A stretch of 64,000 nt of DNA, from NCBI GenBank assembly GCA_024734495.1, contig JALMQS010000128.1, positions 26,703,830-26,767,829 of the forward strand, in the 5' to 3' direction. The notes beneath the pieces were generated by a model. The model was not told the origin of the DNA, ran no database searches, and saw only the letters and a program-made list of their open reading frames with translations. Positions 31,535 through 41,779 of the stretch are shown here, piece after piece. Each line of letters opens with the position of its first letter. Positions within the stretch are counted from its first letter, which is position 1. Source of the stretch: Forficula auricularia (lineage: Eukaryota > Arthropoda > Insecta > Dermaptera > Forficulidae). The position numbers were made by a program, and so were the translations under genes.

Positions 31535-31590
31535 TAACGAGACTATAGTTTCGAGGGCTTTGCCCTCTTCATCAGTCTATTACAATGGAT
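31535..31590 (-). ncRNA. Hammerhead ribozyme candidate HHR-A2 (left arm)
   Basis: Minus strand: CUGAUGA (31575-31569), extra A, perfect 6-bp helix II GAGGGC-AAA-GCCCUC, GAAA (31552-31549), CUAUAG palindrome, UC. It is identical in core to the right-arm copy. Confidence 0.7.
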
Positions 31591-31644
31591 TCACAGGGAA
31601 TGTAAAAGATTTTAACCTTTCATTCATAAATTAATTCCTGTGAA

Positions 31645-31705
31645 TCCATTGTAATAGACTGATGAAGAGGGCAAAGCCCTCGAAACTATAGTCTCGTTAT
31701 AAATA
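31645..31705 (+). ncRNA. Hammerhead ribozyme candidate HHR-A2' (right arm)
   Basis: CUGAUGA (31659-31665), extra A, GAGGGC-AAA-GCCCUC, GAAA (31682-31685), CUAUAG and UC (31692-31693). Helix I: two pairs next to the core, a small internal loop, then six pairs (31649-31654 with 31697-31702, one G-U). An internal loop in helix I is the usual place for the tertiary contact in natural hammerheads. Confidence 0.75.
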
Positions 31706-32109
31706 AATAAAATTTATAATTCCAGCAGAAGACACACTTTTTTATTGTCTCCTTCAAGAAAAATTTACGTTAATTTGAAAATCATTTTCTTAGAAATACT
31801 CTCAGAAATCTCCCCAGTGTGAAACCAGCTCAGAAATGGCGCGTCTGTTACTGTTTTAGTATAATAATTTGTAATTTTGTAATTTTTTGAAGTTAAAACG
31901 TAATGATTTAGTAAAAGAACTTTCAATTTCTTGGTTCCCAAAAACATATGTATTTTTAACAAATAAATTTGTAGTAAAAATATGCCAAATTTTGAATATT
32001 TTTGAAGCCAGGTTAGATTTTCAAAAAATTTCCGGTTACCGTGAGACTACCATAGCGCCCCATCACCCTACTTTGTCCCCCGCCCTTCAGAGGTACCCAG
32101 CCCGGACCT

Positions 32110-32420
32110 GTTTGTAGCTCAATTAGAACTCGAGTTATAACATAAAAACTAAACTACGTGATTATAAAGGATAATAAACATAGTTTTTTAGTTATAACTC
32201 AAGTTCTAATTGAGCTGAAAACAATTGGTAATTTGAAAATCAAAGAGGAAGCTGTTTTCTATTACGCCAATAAAATATTTTGATTTTAAATATTACTGTT
32301 TCATATCTAATGGGACTCTGAAATAGGTCAAAATGGCCTTTAAAGCCGATAATATCTCAAAACTGAAATTGCATGATAATCAACGTATAAAACTCTATGG
32401 AATCTATTGTTTGGTTTACG
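32110..32420. repeat. Fold-back element L, right part
   Basis: AGCTCAATTAGAACTCGAGT is opposed by the complement at about 32185-32215. GAAAATCAAAGAGGAAGCTG and CTAATGGGACT follow and match a left part at about 31105-31140. Fuller copies are at 33.76-34.18 kb. Confidence 0.65.
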
Positions 32421-32646
32421 GATACAACTTTTTGTTTAATTTTTGTCGAACAGTGTAATTTATTTTATAGAGAAGATAGTTTCTAATATGTGTCTTTCAT
32501 CATCAATCACTCTTTTTAATTGGAAAAATGCTTTTATTTTTCATCAAAGACCCGATTTGATTTAGGTAAATTTGATTTGTTATAATAAAATATGCTAGTC
32601 AAATTATAAACTAATACTCTCCTTATGAATAAACCATTCTGAAATT

Positions 32647-32771
32647 AACGCTTAGGGAAAGCGGTGTTGGTTCATAGTGAAACATATTAAACACAGGAAT
32701 TATTTGACGGATTATAGTGGTGTTTCACAAAGAGGAAAAACACCACTATAATCCGTCAAATAATTCCTGTG
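32647..32771 (-). mobile_element. Penelope-type fold-back element, family D, 12-bp TSD
   Basis: The left arm (minus) carries the group I tail (GTGTTGGTTCATAGTGAAAC). Both arms share ACAGGAATTATTTGACGGAT around a short loop. The perfect 12-bp repeat CATTCTGAAATT flanks it (32635-32646 and 32772-32783). No ribozyme core is retained. Confidence 0.8.
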
Positions 32772-32789
32772 CATTCTGAAATTGGCAAA

Positions 32790-33295
32790 TTGAAATCTCT
32801 CAAATCTTTTCATATTAAACAACGAGCGAATATTTTGCCTTTATATCGTATAAGGATAGAAAAATAGAACAGTTGTAATGGATTTTACTAATGACTACTC
32901 TTCTGACTTGGATTCATTTTTAACAAAAATAACAGAAACAAATAAAAAAAAAACTTTAAAATTAATCGCGAGCGAACGATTCTTTGAAACATCTGTCGAT
33001 TATACAAATATTTTTTTTGTAATTGTTCAAAAAATGATATTTCCAATCGCCGAGAATTTTCCACATGGATAATTACGAACTAGGAAAATGTTTCGTTTCT
33101 TATACAATCCTCACTCTTCCCTTTTTTAGCTTGTGGAACGGTCATTTCAAATAATAATAATTCTCATCTTGTTTGAAGAAAAAATGAAAAAAATAGCTAC
33201 AATACCCATTCTATATTTTCCTGTAATTTCTTTTACTTTCACTTTCATATATTATAAAGTGAAAATATTGCTTTCGACCCAACAATTCAAATAGA
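32790..33295. other. No recognised feature
   Basis: A 64-codon frame (32878-33072) begins MDFTNDYSSDLDSF and has a balanced composition for this window, but no domain is recognisable and no splice context supports it. Confidence 0.3.
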
Positions 33296-33302
33296 TAACT
33301 TT

Positions 33303-33425
33303 AAAGGAGTTAGGTGTTGGTTCTAGATGAAACATTATAATATAATAATAAAACTTGAGCAAGATGGTAGGTAGGTTTTTTTTGTGAAATCTACCTCGCA
33401 TCTTGGTGGTCAAGTTTTATTATTA
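33303..33425 (-). mobile_element. Short group I Penelope-type element
   Basis: GGAGTTAGGTGTTGGTTCTA to TTGAGCAAGATG is the minus-oriented tail. A short opposite arm (GTGAAATCTACCTCGCATCT to TTTTATTATTATTATATT) follows. The flanks TTCAAATAGA and TTTAAATAGA are a possible 10-bp duplication with one mismatch. Confidence 0.6.
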
Positions 33426-33754
33426 TTATATTAAATTTAAATAGAGTTTTCATTGGGAATATCTACACGTTTTAAGGTGTGTACGAGTACGGGTGCACTG
33501 TTAATATTCTAAAATCTCAGAGCAATAAAATAAGAAGCTTAAGACGAGTATTTTGTAGAAATTAGTCAACTTTAATGCAGTCGAAACGCATGGTTGCCTA
33601 ATCTCTAGGAGCGTCGATAGAGAGCTCCCGGACATATTATTATACAGGTCGACAATGAAAATGCTCTTCGAAAATAGCTGATTCTTATGTATTTCCACCT
33701 ACGGATTAAAAAATTATATTCTTTGATCTATTCTAAAATCACCATAAAAATTAC

Positions 33755-34180
33755 CAATTAGCTCTTGTTTTGAAAATATTATCGTTCAAAACGGCGAAAA
33801 AGGCCATTTTGACCTATTTTCGAGTCTCATTAGCTATTAAACAGCAATATTTGAAATCACAATATTGTGTTTCCATAATAGAATACAGCTTCCTCTTTGA
33901 TTGTCGAATTGCTTCTTGTTTTTAGCTCAATTGGAACTCGAGTTATAACTAAAAAACTAAAGCTACTTGATAAAGGATAATAAACATAGATAAAAACATA
34001 TGGTCTTGGTTTTTTAGTTATAGCTCGAGTTCTAATTGAGTTACAAACAATCGGTAATTTAAAAATCAAAGAGGAAGCTTTTTTCTATTACATCAATGAA
34101 ATATTTTAATTTCAAATATTGGTGTTTAATATTTAGTGGGACTCGAAAATAGGCCAAAATGGTCTTTTTCGTCGTTTATT
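33755..34180. mobile_element. Fold-back element L, fuller copy
   Basis: The left arm GGCCATTTTGACCTATTTTCGAGTCTC...TTCCTCTTTGATT...GGAACTCGAGTTATAACTAA is opposed by its complement with small differences, around a spacer with GGATAATAAACATAG. Partial copies are at 28.44-28.56, 31.1-32.4 and 39.8-42.8 kb. No gene is present. Confidence 0.7.
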
Positions 34181-34817
34181 ATTATTATAATCACTAAAAA
34201 AGAAAATTTTCTACGGAATATAGGTAATTTTCTTTTGTTTTAGTGCACAATGAATAGAAAAATCATGAAATAAATTTTAGGAGAAACAAAAAACATTTTT
34301 TTTGTAGAGTTCTGTTATCATTCGATTCTAACTCAGTGGAATTCAGTGAAAAGATTTCAATGTAGGTCGTCACTCTGGGGTCTAACCTTTCTTAGAAAGA
34401 CCAAATTACATTTGCTGTATGATTAAAAAAGAAAAAAATTGTTTGATTGATTCTTCATTTAATCGAAAATGTCTCTAAGGGTTTTTGAAAATTATATTTA
34501 TCTATAATCTACTTATATCTCATATTTTAAACCATTATTTTTATTGATGAGATGATTACATTTCCACGATTACAATACTTGACCATACACTGAGAAAAAA
34601 ATTGTAAATTTACTTTATAGAAATTTACGAGATTCTGTATAAAATAAAAAAATTGTAAATTATATTAGTAAAATCACATTAACACTCTCAAAATCTGGAG
34701 AGATGAATATATAGTATATCATGTTAGCACACTTGGTCTAGAACAAGTTTTCTAGACTCTAGGAGATCTTCTAGACATCTTAAAGACAATAAGAACTGAA
34801 TAAGACATCTTCTAGAG

Positions 34818-35689
34818 CAGAGATTCCCAAACGTTTTTGTCTCGTAAATTAAATTTATAAACCAGTCCAAAAATACTTCTGATAGTGATTTCTTTCATTT
34901 CACCTACACTTGAGATCGACAAAATTTTTGTTGACAAAAAGTCTATGAACATTAAATTTGCGGGAAGGAAAGTACAATCCTATTCGCTCCTGTTATCCGG
35001 ATACAAATTTTAAAATTTTTTAGAAAATTAATAGATAACGGTAAAAAGCTATATTCATTGATCAATTCAAAAACTCGAGTATAAAAAATTGTTCAAAAAA
35101 CCGAATGAAACGAAACAATGATTCATGAAATGAAACTCGATTCTACTGCTCCATACTGATTTCTTTCATTTCACCTACTCTTGTGATCTACAAAATTTTT
35201 GTTCACAAAAAGTAGATGAAAATTAAATTGGCAGGAAGTAAAGTACACTCCTGTTCGCTCCTGGTATCCGGATATGAATTTTAAATATTTTTAGAAAAAA
35301 AATGTTTAACGCTTGATTTCAAGGCTGCAAGTGGCTCGCTGTTAACCTGGCTCAAATTATGCAGATTAAAAAAAGTATATTCATTGATCTATTCTAAAAC
35401 TCGAGTATGATAAATTGTTCAAATAACCGAATGAAAAGAAACGATATAATGAATGAAAATCAAGTATACAAAACCGCAGTATACTGTCAGTCTGTTTGTT
35501 ATGTTTTTACGTAAAAACTAACAACAAATGTATCTGTGTATGAGTTCATGGAATTCCAAAATTAAAGTCCCGACCTGCTTAAATGAGATTCACTATCGTA
35601 GACCTCCATTTTTTTTTTCATTTGCATGGACCCCTTGCAGGTCATCATGGACCCTCGGTGGTCTATGTGGACCACTTTTGGAACCACTG
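34818..35689. mobile_element. hAT element with 8-bp TSD and internal duplication
   Basis: Ends CAGAGATTCCCAAACG and ACTTTTGGAACCACTG are imperfect inverted repeats. The perfect 8-bp repeat TTCTAGAG flanks them (34810-34817 and 35690-35697). The interior has a tandem duplication: TGATTTCTTTCATTTCACCT at about 34879 and 35157, with TTCGCTCCTG.TATCCGGATA in both units. No transposase remains. The open frame at 35583-35942 crosses the right end and is spurious. Confidence 0.88.
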
Positions 35690-35699
35690 TTCTAGAGCG

Positions 35700-36085
35700 A
35701 GTGAGGTATCTGGGTACTACGCGCATATCTGGTGGGGCGCTCTCTCTTGTTCTAACACGCTTTCTCTCTTCTTTCCCGTATTATTTAACAGCCATGTCAC
35801 CTTGACAAAAGATATTTATTCTTCGAAAACGGGCTTAGCGGTCCCTTTAGTTCCGAAAGTTACCCGAAATTCATTGCTCTGCTTTTTCTTTTGTTCTTGG
35901 TTTCTGATAGACCGATTTGAAACGAAAAAGTTGGTACAATGATTTCAAAAAAGGACAAGATAGTGTTTTAAATATTTTCTTTTTATACGCTTTATATTAG
36001 CCTCACCTGTATGTATTTATCTATGATGTATCAATTCTGTTAAATTCCGCAAACTTTTCTCTATAAAAATAATTAAGACTAAAAA
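35700..36085. other. No recognised feature
   Basis: Slightly GC-richer than its surroundings at 35700-35900. Nothing identifiable. Confidence 0.35.
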
Positions 36086-36091
36086 GTAAAA

Positions 36092-36293
36092 AAATAAATT
36101 ATATAAAAAAAAACTGAAGAAAACGCTCTAAAAAGTCCAAAATAATGTAATACTTAATCAAAAAGCTTGGGGCACTTTGTCGAAATTAATTAAAAGTACA
36201 TGTTTCTGCGCCCACTCTTTTTGATTAACAATTACATTATTTTGAACTTTTTAGAAACGTGTTTTTTGGTTTTTTTTTTAATATAATTTAAAT
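36092..36293. repeat. ~200-bp palindromic MITE-like element
   Basis: TAAATTATAT...CTCTAAAAAGTCCAAAATAATGTAAT...TTAATCAAAAAG is opposed by its complement. The spacer holds GCACTTTGTCG. Class unknown. Confidence 0.7.
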
Positions 36294-36299
36294 TATAAT

Positions 36300-36885
36300 G
36301 AACGAATTCGTCTTGGGAACATAATAATCATTTCGTCGTATTGGTTTTGTCGTTAGCTTAGAGAAAATCCAATCCCGGTCGACTTGCTCGCCATCCTTTA
36401 TCTTCAAACACCTGCACCCGTTTCGTTTCCCATGCGCTATGTTCATGACATTCTGGCTATATTTTATATCCCTACTTGGAAATTAACCACTTGGAAATTT
36501 AAAAAGTTTTAGAAATATACATCGAGACCGGAACTAATTATAGGTTTGCAATTTATATTTTCTTTATATACTTTTTTTTTTTTGTAATGATATTGATACA
36601 AGAAGAAGTTACACCCAAGAGATACAAAACGCCTCTAGTCCGCAATGGACTTTTATATCTTTAAAATAAGAAAAATGTCAGGGATTGGGTGGGAGTTGAA
36701 GGTAAATCTGTGAAGAAAACTGAAATCTTTCAAGAATATGAAGCTTATTAACAGAAAAACTATTGTGTCTAATTTTAAGTTCATTAGCCACAAGTGTTTC
36801 GATTGAAATATTCGATTTTTTTTATTTATTATGTATTTCAACATTTTTCATCTGCAAGTTCAAAATCTAAAAGATTTTTTTTTTT
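36300..36885. other. No recognised feature
   Basis: AT-rich sequence with a T tract near 36565. Nothing recognised. Confidence 0.35.
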
Positions 36886-36889
36886 GAAA

Positions 36890-37145
36890 ATCATCTTCTT
36901 TAAGTGCCATATTAGGTCTCCCTGACGTTTCGGCTCCTCTCCACATATATCTGTGCTGAGTGTGTTTAGCTGTTTTTACACAGATATACGGGACCTACTT
37001 TTTAATACCAGTTCCGAACGGCTAGTTTGGAGAGGTTACTAGGCAATTATCCTCTTGGTAGGTTGCCATTGCTTTCCAAGAAGAGGCGGCTGCAAATATC
37101 TGATCTGCCGAGACTCAGTCTCGAACCAGCGTATTTCAGGCAAGC
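36890..37145 (-). mobile_element. SINE-like element with GAA tail, copy 3 (most complete)
   Basis: The tail is at left (ATCTTCTTTAAGTGCCATAT). The head at right reads, on the minus strand, CTGGTTCGAGACTGAGTCTC, a B-box-like sequence, preceded by GCCGCTTGCCTG. The middle block TGCAGCCGCCTCTTCTTGG is GC-rich. A tRNA-derived SINE is likely. Confidence 0.7.
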
Positions 37146-37375
37146 GGCCCAATTTTTTTTTTTCAATTCAAAAACTTTATTTAAAATTATATACAATTTT
37201 TATAAATACAAATAGTAAATACAATGATCTTACAATGTAGTTTATTTATTAATTTTTATTTATGTACATTGTTGTTCTTGCCATAAAAAAGGCTTACCAT
37301 TACAATTTTAGTTTACATGCTGACAGCTTTTGATATTTAATATAATTTTACAGTAAGTATATTTATATTTTTATA

Positions 37376-37568
37376 TTAAATTGAAAGATTTTTGTGCCGA
37401 GGGTAGCAGAATTTTTATATATTGAAGAAGACAATAAAGAGTGTGTCTTCTGCTGGAATTATAAATTTTATTTTTTAAATATTTTTATTAAATTTTATAT
37501 TTAAATTTTTTTATTAAATAAAATTTATAATTCCAGCAGAAGACACAGTCTTTTTTGTCTTCTTCAAT
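37376..37568. mobile_element. Fold-back element, group II, without ribozyme (11-bp TSD)
   Basis: The left arm carries the full group II tail and both arms share GTGTCTTCTGCTGGAATTAT. The arms meet in an AT-rich centre before the hammerhead. ATATTTTTATA flanks it (37365-37375 and 37569-37579). The repeat is AT-rich, so it is weaker evidence than the others. Confidence 0.65.
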
Positions 37569-38124
37569 ATATTTTTATACTTAACATCTATATATATATA
37601 TATTTGGTTTTTTCAAAGTTGTATTTGGTAATTTTTGACAGGAAAAAATGTTAAAAACCTGCTTTCTAGAAAAAAATATTTGTGAGAAAAATATTTGTAG
37701 AATAAAATATTTGTGGCCACTAACCTACAGTCGCGTGAAAATAAAAAATTTAAATGACTCAAAAATACCCACTTTGGGCTCTCTCGCTCAGTTTAAAACG
37801 AATTAATTTTTTAAAAAATTAATTCCATTTCTATTTAAACAGATTTTTACCAAGATACTCACACGCCATAATAAAATATATTTTTTTTTTATTTTTGACC
37901 CCATGAAAAATTCAACCCTTTTCCAAAATAGTCATTCTATTAAATGTTAAAATTTTATTTAGATTTTTGATTTCTGCGAAAATGAGTAGGTACAATAGTA
38001 ACTTTCAAGATTGTATTTTGTTTGCTTAGGAGCTAAAATGCTCTTATAGACGGGTGGACAGATATACAGATATTGTAAAAACATTAATAAAGTCCCATTT
38101 TACTCTTGAACACAACCCTATAAT

Positions 38125-38462
38125 TGAAAAGTTTTTAATTTGCAGAGTTATTGAATCATAAAGAGAAACAAGGAGGTTATCCTCTGCTTGATGCAAATAA
38201 TCATACACACATATCTGTACATCAAATATAAAATGTTTAAATAAGATCGGATGAGTAAGAACGAAAACTTTCAATGTCCACACGATACTAACCCCATCAA
38301 AAATAATATTTATAATTAAAAAGACTGATGATGAATCCCTTCGAAACTATGGTCTCACACAAATAAATAATATATATTATATACATATATTTGAAATATA
38401 TGTGTGTATGTTTATTTTCATCATAGGACAACCTCCTTGTTTCTCTTTATAAGAACCGTATA
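38125..38462 (+). mobile_element. Penelope-type fold-back element, family B, copy 3
   Basis: The left inverted tail (AATTGAAAAGTTTTTAATTTG to TATCCTCTGCTTGATG) is followed by the plus-oriented 3' region (TTTCAATGTCC...AATAATATTTATAATTAAAA), a hammerhead core (38325-38331; GAAA 38343-38346) with helix II shortened to GAA/UUC and a broken CUAUGG palindrome, and the tail ending GTTTCTCTTTAT. AACCCTATAATT and AACCGTATAAATT may be a worn target duplication. Confidence 0.65.
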
Positions 38463-38465
38463 AAT

Positions 38466-38862
38466 TAAAGATTTTTAAATTAAAGGAGACAATAAAAGAG
38501 TGTGTCTTTTGCTGGAATAATACATTTTTTAATTTATTTATAACGAGACTATAATTTTTTCACATCACTTCCTGTGAATCAATTGTAATCGAGGGGTGAA
38601 CCGAGATTGGAATTAGGTGTACACGTCTTTGGAATTATGTGGAATTATTTTGGAATTCATTAGATAATTTCCCTACATCTATTGTCTTCTACTTGGATTT
38701 TAAAGTGGAAGTGGAAGTAGGTGTACACCATATTAGGTCGCAGTTCACACCTCGATTATAATAGACTGATGAAGAGGGCAAAGCCCTCGAAACTATAGTC
38801 TCATTGTAAATAAATTGAAAAAATTATTATTCCAGCAGAAGACATTCTTTCAAGCTTTCAAC
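38466..38862 (+). mobile_element. Family A hammerhead element, copy 4, with insertion between arms
   Basis: A left arm without ribozyme (GTGTGTCTTTTGCTGGAATA) and a right arm with an intact core (CUGAUGA 38766-38772, GAAA 38789-38792, GAGGGC/GCCCUC) enclose about 170 bp with a short inverted pair (TAGGTGTACAC... and GTAGGTGTACACC). The right arm's tail stops in AGAAGACATTC, next to the duplication that starts at 39048. Confidence 0.6.
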
Positions 38863-39004
38863 TTCGCGCCCATCCTTAAGGCCCTTGAACATTCATTTAT
38901 TTCAGAAATTTCCAATTAATAGAAATAGCAAAATTGACTGACAATTTTCTTCCAATACTATAATTTTCATCTCCATCTCTAAAATCGAGATTCCGAACAG
39001 CAGA

Positions 39005-39205
39005 ATGGAACAACAGCCCGAAGATCAGGTGCAGAACAACGAGAAAAGGGGAAAGTGGAAGGGGGAAGAGAAGAATGAGGGAAATAGAAGGGGGAATACC
39101 ACCCCTTCAAAGCCCTCAAATGTGAAGGAACCCCCACCCCAAAAAATAAGGCCAATCATACGTAGACATAAACAAAAATTCTCCAAACAAGAAGATAAAC
39201 TTTGA
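39005..39205 (+). CDS. Small basic/proline-rich open frame, duplicate B
   Basis: 66 codons: MEQQPEDQVQNNEKRGKWKG, then EEKNEGNRRGNTTPSKPSN, KEPPPQKIRP and RHKQKFSKQEDKL. An ATG and a more extended acidic amino end are present here, unlike duplicate A. The duplicated region starts at codon 15. No domain is recognised. See duplicate A for the in-frame differences. Confidence 0.35.
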   Translation: MEQQPEDQVQNNEKRGKWKGEEKNEGNRRGNTTPSKPSNVKEPPPQKIRPIIRRHKQKFSKQEDKL

Positions 39206-40764
39206 ATCAATCCCTCAGGACATCACTTTTTCTTTAATCTGCAAGCCAAAGTAAAAACAATTCTCCAAATAAGGAGATAGATTTTTGACAGCTCATATTC
39301 AATGAGCACTTTGATTAAATAATAAACACTCCAATGAACCTCTCTGACATATGCAAACGCGTAAAATATTTTACTCAAAGATTGTTATCTTAATTTGTAA
39401 AATTTCGCGATATAGTGATTCTAAATTTAAATATATAGCCATGCCATATAATTTAAATAAAGGTGGTTGAGTGTTTCGAATTTTGAAAAAATTCAAAATT
39501 CGAAGGGCAATGGAATGACTTTTCCTAATTTAATATGAAAGATATTAATTTGCCGCTAGTAATAGATTCAAATTTACAAGAAATCATAAATTGGTGTTAT
39601 CTATTCAATCCGATGGAATGGAATATTTTTAATTATATGTCAGAGGGGTTGTTTTTCACCCCCTCGGGAATCGAACCAGAGTGCCAGTAACAGCAGCAGC
39701 TCGATTTCCGAGAGGGTTAAAAACAACCACTCTGACATATAATTAAAAATATTCCATTGGATTGAATAGATGACACCAATTTATGATTTCTTGTAAATTT
39801 GAATCTATTACCATCGAAAAATTAATATCTTTTAGAAAACATCTTCCTCTTTGATTTTCAAATTACCATTTGTTTGTTGCCAGACCCGTGCTGGCCAGGA
39901 GGGATAGAGGGGCTTGTTGGGCCTTTGCCTAAATGGCTTTTTGCGCCCCTGCCCTAAAATGGTGACAAATCTAATGAACAAAAACAATTAAAATTTGTTT
40001 TAATATACTCAACAAAACCAAAATTAAATTATTTACTTTTGGAATTAATAATATTAATATCCTTATTCTTCTTCTCCTTATAGAAGTACATATTGGCAAA
40101 TTGAATCTAGCTAGTTATTTTTACAGATAATTTTTTAAATGAATGTTTTAAGGTAGTTATTCCGCCAAATGCGTTTTCGTAGGATTTTTCTGAAATTTAG
40201 ATATATTATTATTGAAATACTTGGGCATCGATTGGTGGCAAAACGAAATTGATGAACAATACAGTTCCGGAGATATTTAATTTCAAAAATCGATTTTTTC
40301 GGGCTCTTTAGCATTGCACTATACGGGATATCGGAAAGTTTACATACATATTTAATTATAATTAAGAAACCCTTCGTACAATTTTTATAAAAAACTAAAC
40401 CAACATTAAACAATAACCAATACATATTTTAAGACAAGTTTGATTCATAGTTACAACACAGTTTCTGAGATAATAAGGAATAAATAATGAAAAATGTATA
40501 TAAAAAAATTCTCACTAAAAACATTTTGGCAACAGCGCATTTATTAAACCAGCGAAAGAGGGAGTAAAAAGTAGAAAGCGTGCGCTAGATTTTTTCAAAA
40601 TTATAATTTTCATAAGATGTAACGTAGGCGTTGATTACATTTGTTAAAAAATAACAAAACGATATTTATAGAAATTTTTGAAAATATTATTTTTATTATT
40701 ATTAGTTCACTCTTTAAAGTATATAAGTTTAATTTTTTTTTCTGGATAAGGGTATGGCTAATAA

Positions 40765-41264
40765 TTTTTTACTTTACCATACAGGGTGTATGGTCAAGTA
40801 TTGTGATCGTGCATGAAATAAGCGTTTTTTTCTTCTTTTTTTTCGAAATAATAATTGTTTTCTCAAAATGTCTGCTAGTCTGTTAGTTAGTCTGTGCGTT
40901 ACCAAATTTTTGTGGACGAGCTAGCTCAAAAACTAGTGTGAATATCGAAACCAAATTTCACACTTAGTTTTGGTCCATTGACATTAAGAGCTGGTTAGAT
41001 TTTGGTGCAATACGACCCAAAATTAAGGGGGGGGGGGTTAAAATTTAAAATTATAATCTTTTCAAACTGAAAAAAAAACAAGAAAAATGAAATATACAAT
41101 AAAATAAACCTATAATAATGAAAATATTTTTTTCTGGGGCCAAAATTAATGGTGGGGGGGGGGGGGCGAAATCTAGGCCATTTTAGCAAACTCAACCAAA
41201 TTTTGTACACATAATCAGCGGACCCCCTAGAAGTTTAAAAATACAAAAACTAACCACCCAAAAT
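40765..41264 (+). repeat. 'ACTTTACCATACA' family element, copy 4 (nested)
   Basis: Begins ACTTTACCATACAGGGTGTA, contains GAGCTAGCTCAAAAACTAGT and CAACCAAATTTTGTACACAT, and has G runs at 41030 and 41150. The right end abuts transposase coding sequence. It is internally deleted relative to the other copies. Confidence 0.7.
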
Positions 41265-41577
41265 GTATGTTTCTTTCCAGTACTGACATGAGTTAATGTA
41301 TAGCAATCTTGACATTTTATTGAAAAAATAGAATTCAAACCTAATCGCCTTTCATCAACAATATTTTTTAATAAAATATCTTTCTGACATTGACAACAGG
41401 TTAGGTTATTCGCCAACTCGCCCACTTCAATTATTCGGGTACCTACATTAGCACTCTTAGTACACATTTTTTTTCGTTTTTTCCCTCATTCATTACCGCA
41501 ACAGCTTTTAATCGTTTATTTAGAACTTTTTGATTAATAAATCGACCTTTAAAATGTATTTTATCATATTCTGTCAT
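41265..41577 (-). pseudogene. Mutator-like (Kolobok-type) transposase N-terminal region
   Basis: Minus strand from ATG at 41577: MTEYDKIHFKGRFINQKVLN, KRLKAVAVMNE, a one-base frameshift in an A-rich run, GKKRKK..TKSANVGTRIIE, VGELANNLTCCQCQKDILL, then RRLGLNSIFSIKCQDCYT and STGKKH. The block TRIIE..EL...L.C..C......N...E.R.GL.S...I.C..C resembles the amino-terminal zinc-binding region of arthropod proteins with the Mutator-like transposase domain. Two CxxC pairs are visible. The TTAA target fits Kolobok. The gene is cut off by a nested repeat after residue ~105 and is inactive. Confidence 0.65.
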
Positions 41578-41779
41578 TTTAATGTCATGTATAAAAATAT
41601 TCAATCTCTTTCGATGTTGTCAAATTTCTCAAACGAGCACGGGATTGGCTAGATTTGGTACAAAAACAGCAAAAAGTGTTGGCCTTATGAACTATGAATC
41701 CTTATTGACTGTTCTATATACTTGAGCATTAACTTTTTGCTGGTATTGTCGCGAAACAACTACCTTAAAGAGAAAAATA

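Larger units (their letters stand above)
31432..31756. mobile_element. Penelope-type fold-back element, group II, family A, copy 2 (12-bp TSD)
   Basis: The left arm runs minus from tail (TTGCCGAGAGTAGCAGAATT) to hammerhead. The right arm runs plus from hammerhead to GTCTCCTTCA, lacking the last part of the tail. The centre is ATTACAATGGATTCACAGG and its complement. The flanks AGAAAAATATAC (31420-31431) and AGAAAAATTTAC (31757-31768) differ at one base. Confidence 0.8.
30278..32633 (+). repeat. Direct segmental duplication, copy 1 (partner 39048-42981)
   Basis: About 2.36 kb is nearly identical to 39048-42981 once the partner's 1.6-kb TTAA insertion is removed. It includes the small open frame, the SINE block, a split fold-back element L, and a family A hammerhead element. 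Copy 1 is the empty site (GTTTTAAAGAG at about 31411) of that insertion. Confidence 0.9.
40152..41764 (-). mobile_element. TTAA-flanked Kolobok-like element, largest copy
   Basis: Terminal inverted repeats GGTAGTTATTCC and GGTAGTTGTTTC (minus) are flanked by TTAA (40148-40151 and 41765-41768). The empty site in the duplicate shows exactly one TTAA. It is inverted relative to the copies at 27.15 and 50.9 kb and retains transposase sequence at 41265-41577. An 'ACTTTACCATACA' repeat (about 40765-41264) is nested inside, replacing the rest of the gene. Confidence 0.85.

Noticed and set aside
35583..35942. 119-codon open frame
   Set aside because: It crosses the right end and TSD of the hAT element. 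The composition reflects the GC-rich hAT terminus.
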